Assembly (NCBI GenBank): GCA_021521415.1
Contig: JAIQDT010000673.1
Span: 744,001-808,000 of the forward strand
Direction of reading: 5' to 3'
DNA from: Bidens hawaiensis
Lineage: Eukaryota; Streptophyta; Magnoliopsida; Asterales; Asteraceae
DNA length: 64,000 nt
The notes under the pieces are model-generated. The model did no database searches. It saw nothing but the letters and a program-made list of their open reading frames with translations, and was not told where the DNA came from. Shown piece after piece: positions 34,748 to 44,513 of this stretch (the first letter of the stretch is position 1; every line of letters begins with the position of its first letter). The translations under genes and the position numbers were made by a program.

Positions 34748-34940
34748 TCACGCGCCCCCACTCGCGGGTCTAAGCCAATGCGAGCGTCACACGTGTCCCT
34801 GACACTGTGTGAGGAGACATGAAAGGAAACTATACGGCTGCTGCCAGAGTTCACGTGCCCCCACTCGCAGGAACGGACCAACGCGAGCGCGACACGTGTC
34901 CCTGACAGCATGTGAGGGGACACGAAAGGCAACTGTAGCA
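34748..34940. repeat. Two-copy repeat in the antisense promoter of element C
   Basis: Two units of about 105 bp share TTCACG, GCCCCCACTCGC, GCGAGCG and ACACGTGTCCCTGACA. Each carries one CACGTG. Confidence 0.75.
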
Positions 34941-35149
34941 CCTCGAGCACACGAAATGTCTGACACGTCTCCATCACTGACCCACGTCAGCAACCGTCAC
35001 GTACACAGACGATTCGTTTTCAACCGAATGGATAGAACTTCGCGCAACGATGGAAACAACCAAGAAAACGACAAAAACCCGTTAAAAGACCAAATCAGTA
35101 AGTCTAATATCTATCTTACCGCGCTCGCGCGAGATAAGACACACATTAG

Positions 35150-35160
35150 ACTGGGGGGGC
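35150..35160 (+). other. Polypurine tract of element C
   Basis: ACTGGGGGGGC precedes the 3' LTR start at 35162. Confidence 0.75.
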
Positions 35161-35161
35161 T

Positions 35162-36212
35162 TGAAGAGGTATGTACCCGCCTCAACACCGAGCAAGGCGG
35201 GTCAACCCACAAGATAAAGACATTATGAAGGCACAAAGCCAAAACCTATGCGCATGGCGCATACAAAACATGCTCAGGCATCATATGCCCAGGCATACAT
35301 ATGCTCGCGCATCACATATGCGCGCGGCGCATCAGCGCGCGGCGCATATCACATGCTCGTGCATATCACATCTGCCCAGGCACACATATGCTCGCGCATC
35401 ACATATGCGCACAGCGCATCAGCGCGCGGCGCATATCACATGCTCGTGCATATCACATCTGCGCATGAAATATCTGCGCGTGAGAATAAAGAGAAGACCT
35501 CGCGCATCCTCAGGATGGGCGCATATCACACGTGCACATAATCAACCTCGTCCTTATCCAAATCAGGATTAGGGCAACCTTGATTGTGCACGTCAGACAA
35601 CCTTCCAGAAGGCATCTTTTTAAGGAATAAGGATATGCTGATGTTGACAGCTGCTAAATGAAAGGTGGACAGCTCAGCATGACTCATGGGTTACCACGTG
35701 ATTATAACCAATGAAAAAGCACCAGGTGTCTCCGAGGACACGTGGCGCAAATCGATTGGAGGAGGCCAACAAAACCCTAATCTGATCTCAGCTCAATTAG
35801 TGGAAACCCTAGCACTATAAATACAGCATCAACTCCACTTTGATGGACACATTCATACTCAATCATTGACAGTTACAGGCAGTGATATCACATTCAATCA
35901 TATTGAATTACATTCACTCACAGTCAGTTACATACAAACACACAGTCTCACAATCATAGAGTATTCAGCTACTAAGCAATACTCTGGAGATTCCCTTACA
36001 CATCATTATCATCTTCTCCTACACATACTGATTCTCACGCCGGAGGGTTACCCCAAAGAGGACCCCTCTGTCCCTTTCTGAGGGGTAAGTTAACGGCGCT
36101 GTTCATTTTGTAGGTGGAAGAACACGGATCCAGAAGAACCATCGGTGAAATAGTACAATCAAAACCCGAGGAAAGTAGATCTGCTACCAGCGAGTAGATC
36201 CACGTTTCTTCA
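35162..36212 (+). repeat. 3' LTR of element C (1051 bp)
   Basis: Nearly identical to the 5' LTR except for an extra roughly 15-bp unit in the CGCGC-rich array and a few substitutions, indicating a young insertion. Confidence 0.93.
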
Positions 36213-36892
36213 AATAGGTTTATGAGAATATGTGATCTATGAAGAATGTGCCACCAAGAATCTTGAACTTCTAAACTTAAGTATCGATCAAACTTGTCAC
36301 GGTTTATTCACAATATGAACAATATGATTGTAACATTAACCGTGCCTCCGCTACCCTTATTTATTTTTATACATCTTACGTTTTGACTTATTTTGATATG
36401 TATTCATGTAACTGAAGTGTTTGCATTGTCCCCCCTATGTGTGCCTTGAATTTATGTTATGTTCGCTTTTGTAAGTTTACAGCTTTTCCCTATTTATAAA
36501 CTTTTTTTATAAATACAACTGCATCAAATTTATAGATATCAAAAAGGTAACACATCATAAATGCTATTGGCCTTTAGTAAAAATAAATCAACGGTCCAAA
36601 CTCCAAACCACCAAGTGCCATTAATTTACACTTAAAAAAGTACAAGAGTCATAATGTAGTGTTACTTAAAAAGTATATATATCATTAAATAGTTAAAAAT
36701 AAATAAATAAATAAATATCACAACTATAGATCCGTTCACGTTCCCAATCACCACCGACACCTCCCTCCAGGTCATCAGCTGGCCCACCAGTTAACAACTG
36801 CCCGTAACACTCAGATCTGCCCGAACTCACCTTCAATCTCTCATCTTTAAAAAAAATTAAACAAAATTTAACTGTAATAATAATTTACTAAT
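36213..36892. other. Intergenic DNA between element C and the LEA-2 gene
   Basis: AT-rich. It probably holds the 3' untranslated region of the LEA-2 gene at its right end. Nothing else recognised. Confidence 0.4.
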
Positions 36893-38467
36893 TTACACAA
36901 CATTGCAAGAGTTTTTGAGTGAAAGTGGCACATTGACTTTGGTGGGCTTGTAGGCAATGTCACATGAAACCCTTCTATGGAACTTGGGTTTCACGAGTTT
37001 GCCGAGCACATACGCCTTGGCTTTCACCGTGAAAGTCAGGTTCAGCGGCACTGGTGCGGTCATTTTGCCGTTCTGGCTACTCCAGTTCACACCGCCGCCG
37101 TATAATGGAACATGGCGGCCCTGTATGTTCACACTCACTAGCCTGTGCCCCTTTCTTGACTGGTAAAATTTCTTGATCTGCAAGATACACATTTAATTAT
37201 GAAACCGATGTTACAGTAACTAGATTCGTGTGAAATTGAGATAAAATCAACAATGCCCTTGCGAAAATTAAAATCAAATTAGCAACATTCATGTGAAATT
37301 GGGATTAAATTAGCAAGACTTAGGTGAAATTGAGATCAAATTAGCAAGATTTATGTGAGATTGGGATCAAATTAGCAAGACTTAGGTGAAATTGAGATCA
37401 AATTAGCAAGATTTATGTGAGATTGGGATCAAATTAGCAAAATACCTATGTGAATACTGAGATCAAATTAACAAGATCCATGTAAAATTGAGATCATATT
37501 AGCAATACCCATTTGAAATTGAGATCAAATTAGCAAGATTTATGTAAAATTGAGATCATAGCAGCAAGATCCAAGCAAAATTGGGATCCAATTAGCAAGA
37601 TCCGAGTGAAATTGGGTTCAAATTAACAACACCCATGTGAAATTACGATAAAATAAGCAAGATTTATGTGAAATTGGGATAAAATTAGCAACACCCATGT
37701 GAAATTGACACCAAATTACTACAATTTAGCTGAAAACTCGAGTGACTTACAGTTCCGGAAGCTAGAGTTAGCTCGGTATATGACAGATCAATAGGCGTGG
37801 ATGAAACATGAACTCCAAAGAAGGTACCCCTGTTTCGGAAACTGAACTTAATGGTAGCATTCAAATTCACCATCTCTGTAGCAACCCCAGACGCATCCGC
37901 TCCAGCATTCACCACAAACTCATCAAACGAAATACTCTGCAATTCAATTCAATTCAAAACATCAAATTCCAAACCCCCAATTCAATTCAATTCACTCACC
38001 CAAAACCAAAACCAATACCCAATTACCCTCATAACAATATCCGGTTTCTGCGGCTTAGCAGCAGCCCACAACACCAACGCGAAGAACGAGAACAGCACAA
38101 AGAACCCGACAACAAACGCCAGAAAGTAACACCGGCGAGGTATCCCACGGCGGTAATGATCGTCAACGAGACCCTCTTCCTCAATGGCGTCGAACCCTTT
38201 TCCGTCTTTCGGAGCCTGGGTGGGTTTTCTGGATCCGGGTCGGAGGGACCCGGAGAAGCGGGTGGAGGAAGAGTTGCGGGAGTGGCGGCCCGGGGAGGCG
38301 TTGGGGCTTAAGACAGGGGTAGAGTGGAAGGAATTGGTGGTTTTCTCGCCGTCGTGGGAGTCACGTGAGGGGCTCTGGACGAAGTAGACGGGGCGGATGG
38401 GAGATCTGGTCGGAGACGACGCCGTTTGGCTCGTCACCTCAGAATCGGTCTTTGCGTGCATTGACAT
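36893..38467 (-). CDS. LEA-2/NHL-type single-pass membrane protein
   Basis: Three exons by GT-AG sites (38467-38027, 37936-37751, 37177-36893), all in phase 0, 304 codons including stop (303 aa). The N-terminus is Ser/Pro-rich with RPVYFVQSPSRDSHDGEKT. A transmembrane helix lies at about residues 113-135, after a basic RRGIPRR. An LEA-2 (WHy-like) beta-rich domain follows at roughly 155-290 (GVHVSSTPIDLSYTELTL, KAYVLGKLVKPKF). This pattern matches the plant family that includes Arabidopsis At1g45688 and At5g42860, whose role is poorly defined (membrane-anchored, NDR1/HIN1-like relatives act in stress or defence). The length is normal and the reading is undisrupted. Confidence 0.9.
37216..37735. 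repeat. 31-bp minisatellite in intron 2 of the LEA-2 gene
   Basis: About 15 diverged units share TTAGCAAGA, ATGTGAAATTG and GATCAAA. They fill most of the 573-bp second intron, between exon 2 and exon 3. Confidence 0.9.
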
Positions 38468-39588
38468 GTTTGATGTTTTCTTTGGGTTTTTTTTTGACGG
38501 TGTGTTTTTTTTCTTTAGGAATGAAGGAGAAGTGAAGTCTTGCTAGTAAAGGCTGGAATTTTGGGTCTTTATTGATAGTATATGGACAAAGTGTGATTGA
38601 TTCCAGCTATTAATTGTTTAATTTTTTTACTTATTAAAATATCTTTATAATTTAGTTTTGCTTGTTAATAAATTTTGATAGTGACTATGTTGTGTCTGTT
38701 CTAGCGTCTTGTTAAGTTTATTGTTGGTCATATTCAGTAAAAGGATTGTTCGGTAAATCAAAAGTTCTATTATCTAGTTTCAGTGTAATCACTAATTTTT
38801 AAATTGATTGAGCTATATTAGTTGAATATATTTTACACTGTTGCTTTCTTTAAAATGATGTTAGCCTTTTAATGGCTTATAGTCTCTTAATGATTAAGAG
38901 GTGACCTTAAGTCTGAACGATTAAAAATAGTAGGTGAGACCATTGGTAGTAATTTTTAAATGTGAGATTATTATCGACCAATACACAAAATGTTATATTA
39001 TTTATTTTAAATTTTCCTTTAAAAAAACAAGATCTAAATTAAATACGTGCTCTTCTTATATCATTATAAAAACTAAAAACGAGAATACTAGGGGGGTGCT
39101 CTTTTCACATAATGTAATGGAATTGATTTGGAATTGGAATTTTTGCATAGGATTTGGAATCAGAAGGAACTGAATTTGGAATATGAGCATTCCAATAAAA
39201 ATTGGAATTTTAAGGAATTGAAATCCAATTCCATTTCTGATGTGTTCATTTGACACTTGAATTGGAATTGGTTTTTTTTAACTAGTATAACGGCGGAAAC
39301 ATTTTAGTTTTTTTAGATATTTTTTATTTATATTTTTTTTATTATTTTTTTTGAATTATATAATATATTGTTCCCCCTGTTATTAATTGCATTTTTAGAT
39401 CATCTCAATCGTTTAAAGTCTTCAACTTAAGATCCTGACAGTTCAAACTAATAAAAAAAATTCTAGAAGGAGAAGTTGAGGGAGGTTCCACACTCTCTCT
39501 CCAATTCCCTTATTCTGTGCTACGCCGGTTACCACTCCCTAAATAGTCCCCCCCCCCCAGCACATAAAGAGTTTTTCAAAATTCAGAA
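38468..39588. other. Upstream region of the LEA-2 gene
   Basis: AT-rich. 39087-39260 carries many GGAATTGGAATT motifs and may be a small MITE related to 56380-56545. A clear TATA box could not be singled out. Confidence 0.45.
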
Positions 39589-40369
39589 TCTAACTAATAT
39601 ATTAAAGCAACACAATTTTGTTCACATTTCCTTCTAGGTTGTCCACATAGGCTTCCATGTCATCAACCTTCCATAAATCTAATTTCCACATATTCACAAT
39701 AAAATTTTAATCAATGATATTGACTTTTATATTTTTGTAACTTATTGATATAATTATGATATTAATTATTTTAATTATTGCTATAATTAAAAAAACTTAT
39801 TAAATTTACCAGGCTTAAATTGTTCATCGTTTCTTCTTTAAAAGGCACATGCTTCGTTCAAAAATCACAACGCTCCCCATCGTTTGTAACCAGGTTCTTC
39901 GCCTCATCTATAACCGGTTCTTCATGATTTGTCGGTTTCATAATCCAAACAACATCAAATATGTTCATCGTTTGTAATTATCAGGTATGATTTATATATT
40001 AGTGTTTAATCGATTTTTGTGGATAACAACGTCAAATTAATTCACTGTTATTGGATTTAGGGTTTAACTGCATGATTTTTTTATACTAACGGTTAATAGA
40101 TTTGATATTTAGTCTATTCCTATTAATCGATTTATGCATTTTGTTCTCATGTTATAAGTTATAAATATGTTTTAACTTTTTATTTATCTTTGTTAGTATT
40201 TGTATGGTTTTGATTTGAATTAAAACAACAATTTAATGTCTCATAATTTATATAAAGTTATCCTTTTTTATATAAATATGACATTTGCATTTTACTAGAT
40301 TTATAATATACACATATATATTACGTTTTAAATATGTTCTACCCGTGTGTAACACGGGCACTGTCCTAG
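39589..40369 (+). mobile_element. Non-autonomous Helitron, 781 bp
   Basis: It begins TC after an A (39588) with TCTAACTAATATATTAAAGC. It ends CTAG (40366-40369) before a T. An 18-base hairpin (CCCGTG 40342-40347, CACGGG 40353-40358) lies about 8 bases before the end. Insertion between A and T, a TC start, a hairpin and a CTAG end are the Helitron hallmarks. No Rep/helicase reading is present. Confidence 0.75.
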
Positions 40370-41245
40370 TATATCATATATGTAGCTATCAAATAAATGT
40401 CGTGTCCTCTTTTGCTTGAACCCAGATCTGGCAATTTGATGTTTGAGGACGCCGGAGAGGTACTCATTATCACCTGTTCAAGTTTGAATGAATATTACTA
40501 ACCTGCTTTCGGTGCTTCTCATGATTTGTCATCATTTGTTTAAGTTCATGAATTTTAATATCCTACATCTTCTAAAAAAATTCTGATGTCGCAGTTGATA
40601 TAATGGTGCAAGTCGATAAAATTTGAGTACCGTACGGAAATAGGGTTGTTCACGAACCGAGCGAGCGTCCGCTCGAACTCGGCTCGGATCGAATTTAAGT
40701 AAACGAGCAGAAAAACGTTGCTCGTACTCGGCTCGAATTGAAACCGAGCGGCTCAGCTCGGCTCGTTTTCGCTCAGATTGGAATGAAGAATATGAGGCAA
40801 CTAATCTTTAGGATGGAGAGAAGCATGTGATTAGCCATTAGTGAGCGATTCCGGCGGCGGTTATGGTTCTCCGATTCAGCGACGTGCAGCGTGGATAGAG
40901 AAGAGTGGAGCCGCGGCATGGATTGTGACGGTGACGACCTGATGTTGTGATGGTGCTGGTTTGAATTGATGCAGGTTAGCATTTAGGGATTTGGTTCACA
41001 TGAAATTGTTGAAGCGGACTATGACGGCGTGGCTGTGGATTCATGGAACATAGGTCATATTGTGAAAGTTTGTCTTTTAGGGTTTATTTTGTTGATGCAG
41101 GTTATAGTGTTATACCACTGCTGTGATGTATTATTATTTTTTATTTTTTTGATATTTCAAGTAAATATAATTATGTTAAATATAATTCAATATTTTAATA
41201 TTACTTATAAAATTAAATATATATCTTTGTACATATATAATTCTA

Positions 41246-41571
41246 GGGGAGATTTCAATTAAGAACCTCTTTAAGTTTTAAGAACTCAAAAGAACTTAGT
41301 GTAACGATTTTTTTTTTTTCGAATATTTTTTACACATGCGTAATATATGTAAGTTACAGAATTTTTTACACACCGAGTCGACTTTTTACACATGTTTAAC
41401 GGACGTAAAAGTTAGTGTAACCACTTACATATTTATTCTCTCTTCTACTTTGACTTTTTTGTCAGATTTAATCTCAACCACATATTCCAATTCATTTAAT
41501 TAAATGTGTGGCCTAGAATTGAGTTCTTAAGTTCTTAAAATTCAACATGGTTCTCAAAATATCCCTCTCCT
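41246..41571. mobile_element. TIR element nested in the hAT element
   Basis: The left arm GGGGAGATTTC...AAGAACC is matched in inverse by the right arm GGTTCTCAAAATATCCCTCTCC. The flanks ATAATTCTA and ACAATTCTA match at 8 of 9. This suggests a Mutator-like MITE, but the exact ends are uncertain by one or two bases. Confidence 0.5.
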
Positions 41572-41584
41572 ACAATTCTAACTG

Positions 41585-41637
41585 TATGTGTGTGTGTGTG
41601 TCTATATATATATATATGTGTATATATATATATATAA
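41585..41637. repeat. Compound (TG)n(TA)n microsatellite
   Basis: TGTGTGTGTG run followed by TATATATATA runs inside the hAT element. Confidence 0.9.
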
Positions 41638-41830
41638 TAAAACAAATTAAAAATATTTGAGTTGAACCGAACCGAGCGAACCCTTGCTCGTTGCTTGGCC
41701 TGTTTAAAAACCGAGCAGAGCGGCTCGTATACAATCGAGCGAAAAAACGGGCGAGCAGTTTCCGAGCGATTTCCAAGCGAGCGGCGAGCGAGTTCGATCG
41801 ACAAGCGGTTTGGACGGCCCTATACGGAAA

Positions 41831-42434
41831 TAACAACTCATCATCTGACCCATTTTGGTTAGAAGACGGGTCTGCTCATCATGATGTAACCATAGTTGAA
41901 ATTAATTCAAAGTAAACTAAGCTTTCATTTTTTTTCTCGAAGTCATATTCTTAATTAATGAAGTAATCCAAATAATTGGTTTTCCATGGTTATTTGATTA
42001 TTATATTAGCTTTTAAATAATTCACTTTTTTATTGTTTACGCAGAGTATAGAAACAAAAAAATGAAGGTTTTCTAAGTGATTCTATATCTTGATCGACAT
42101 GCTTGGTAAAAGGATTGTTGACATTGGTAATTTTTATTGGATTTATATTTTTCAAATAACTCAGTGGCTTTGATATATTTGTGTGATTTATTTATATAAA
42201 ATTTGTATGTACATTATTACTATAGCTGTATAAAATATATGAAAAGACTATTTTGAAATGGAATGAATGTGTTGATGTGTTGTTGAGCTGATTCAAATCA
42301 TGGATTAATGCTATTGGGTTGTTTCAATCATGGCTGTTGGTGTGGTACAATGTTTGGTTGATAATATATTCATGGACTTTTCGTTGAGACAGTTGATCAT
42401 CAATCATGAGGAGATAGGTATGAGTTACCTTGCA
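41831..42434. other. Intergenic DNA, nothing recognised
   Basis: AT-rich sequence between the hAT and the Mutator-like element. Confidence 0.4.
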
Positions 42435-42443
42435 TTCTTATAA

Positions 42444-43385
42444 GGGAAAATTCCCAAAATAGTCCAAAGTTATAGAGAGATTCTCATAATAGTCCCTTAA
42501 ATTTCGCTATTCCCAAAATAGTCCAACCAAATCTATCGGGCCCGATAGATTTTCAAAAAATCCGATTTGTTTCGCGGTCCAGTGAAAAATGTCTCGGTGC
42601 CAAATGTCTCACTCCCACCTAACCCCGTTGATTTTCACATCAAAATACTCGGTCCAGATGGGTTTCCCCTCAAATCAATCTCCTCTCAAAACCATCTCCC
42701 CACATTGCTTTCCCCATGCTTTCATCTCCAACATTGGTTTTTAACCACCATACTTTCCGGCCACCAATGTTAAAGATCTGGGTGAAATTATAATAAAGTT
42801 ACAAACTTTGATGCTGAAACAGATCTGGGTAACATAATTGTTAAAGAAGTATATGAGACGTATAACTTACAACATGGAAAGTATAACTGATAAGGCCGGT
42901 GAATGGATTAAAGCATCAAGATGTGATTTTGAGAAGTGGGTTGGTTATAATTTTTGGGTTTGATGAGGGTACCTACCGCCATTGTTGGATGGGAGATTGA
43001 GGAAGAAAGAAGAAGAGGGTGTCGTTAATTAATGAAGACAAAGGACAAAGGTTAGTAACACACAGTATATGGTGGCCGGAAAATATGGTGGTTGAAAACC
43101 AATGTTGGAGATGAAAGCATGAGGAAAGCAATGTGGGGAGATGGTTTTGAGAGGAGATTGATTTGAGGGGAAAACCATTTGGACTGGGTATTTTGAGGTG
43201 AAAATCAACAGGGGTAGGTGGGAGTGGGACACTTGGAACCTTTTCACTGAACCGCGAAACCAATCGGATTTTTTGGAAATCTATCGGGCCCGATAGATTT
43301 GGTTGGACTATTTTGGGAATAACGAAATTTAAGGGACTATTATGAGAATCTCTCTCTAACTTTGGACTATTTTGAGAATTTTCCC
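42444..43385. mobile_element. Mutator-like element with about 320-bp TIRs
   Basis: The left arm (42444-42767) and the right arm (43066-43385) are inverted copies at roughly 90 percent identity by eye, starting GGGAAAATTC. The flanks TTCTTATAA (42435-42443) and TTCTTATTA (43386-43394) match at 8 of 9. The roughly 300-bp centre encodes no transposase. Long open frames across the arms are incidental. Confidence 0.85.
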
Positions 43386-43476
43386 TTCTTATTATCATTT
43401 TCTTGAAATCTGTTTTTTAGTTTTACTATAATCATATAATAACCGTCAATTACTTAAGAGATACTATTTGTAATGC

Positions 43477-44451
43477 TGAAGAGGTAGGTCCCAGCAGAGC
43501 CCAGTTGGACCCGCAAGACTCACCTTGGAGAGACGTCTGCGCAGAAACCAACTGGATCCGCAGGACCAACCATGCTCAGAGACGTGACGTCCTTACGCGC
43601 AGTACGCAAGCTGTTCCCGCAGGAAATGCCTCCCAATGGTGAAGGACTCCGCCTGTTCCCGCAGCCTCGGATACAAGCCATCAGGGAAGGCCACCCGCGC
43701 AGCAAGGCTACACGCACAAGGCACTTAGCTCTCAATCACTCAGTGTCACCTGAAGGAATGAGCAAAGCCGGGAACAACACCGCACAGTGGCGGGAGGGGG
43801 AATACTCCCGCCCTAATAAGCCAGTCCGTACGATACAGGAAGATCTTCTGTACTGTACCTGACGAGGTATGGGCAAAAGATCTGACTAAAGATACGACAG
43901 CTTATTGACAACAGTATGGCGAGCAGCATGCTCCTGTACTGTATGTCACTATTAGCCGCTGCCTACTCACCAACTACTGCCATACCACGTGCATAGCCGG
44001 CAGTTGGTGGAAAAGGAATGGTACACAGCAGGCCTGGTCACTATCAGCCGCTGCCTACCCACCAACTACCAGCAGGGCACGTGCGTAAGCCACTGTTGGT
44101 TGAAAAGGAATACTATTCAGCCGGCCACACCTCCTTGGAAACCTACCTTCGGCTATAAATACCACAAATGGTATGACCATCATATCTGATCATATTATCA
44201 TCATATTATACCTGATATCTGCTCTAGCAATCTCTTAATATACTTTTATATTTAAAGAGCAATCTAGTCTGATTCTCACGCCGGAGGGTGGTCACAAGGA
44301 GGAACCCCCCCTTCTCAGTGACAAGCTCACGGTGTCTGTTTTGCAGGTTATCAGAAGAACCATCTTTGCCGGGTCTAACCCCTCGTGGGAAACATCTATC
44401 TAACCCCCAGGTTACCCGTAATCTGCCAGGGAACCGGTTAGTGGTTCTTCA
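43477..44451 (+). repeat. 5' LTR of element D (975 bp)
   Basis: TGAAGAGGTAGGTCCC to GTGGTTCTTCA. TATA box TATAAATA at 44154-44161. U3 holds a direct repeat of about 90 bp, each copy with a CACGTG (43986-43991 and 44078-44083). Confidence 0.95.
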
Positions 44452-44452
44452 T

Positions 44453-44467
44453 TGGCGCCATCCGTGC
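44453..44467 (+). other. Primer-binding site of element D
   Basis: TGGCGCCATCCGTGC, one base after the LTR end. The tRNA is not certain; the TGGCGCC core fits tRNA-Asp-type priming. Confidence 0.75.
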
Positions 44468-44513
44468 ATAAAGCTAGAACATTTTTCTCCAGCTTTTTCA
44501 AACTTCTGGAAAG

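Larger units (their letters stand above)
27508..36212 (+). mobile_element. Element C: complete Tat-like LTR element, TSD AATAG
   Basis: 5' LTR 27508-28542, primer site, truncated pol, a seven-exon antisense gene, polypurine tract, and 3' LTR 35162-36212. Perfect 5-bp duplications AATAG (27503-27507 and 36213-36217) prove a normal two-ended insertion. Gag, protease and RT are gone. The LTRs share TGAAGAGGTA...TTTCTTCA ends and the CTCACGCCGGAGGGT block with family 1, but differ elsewhere, so C is a related but separate family. Confidence 0.92.
40641..41822. mobile_element. Non-autonomous hAT element, TSD TACGGAAA
   Basis: Terminal TAGGGTTGTTCACGAACC is matched in inverse by the right end, TTTGGACGGCCCTA. 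A perfect 8-bp duplication TACGGAAA (40633-40640 and 41823-41830) flanks the 1182-bp unit. Subterminal regions are packed with GAGCGAGC/GCTCGGCTCG motifs on both sides, as in transposase-binding repeats of hAT elements. No transposase is seen. Another element sits inside at about 41246-41571. Confidence 0.85.

Noticed and set aside
35171..35572. CRISPR-like appearance of the regularly repeated CGCGC units
   Set aside because: Units are imperfect and lack unique spacers, the DNA is plant nuclear, and the array belongs to an LTR.
42567..43398. Open frames in the Mutator-like element arms
   Set aside because: The two arms are inverted copies, so the same chance frame appears on both strands. 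No transposase motif is present.
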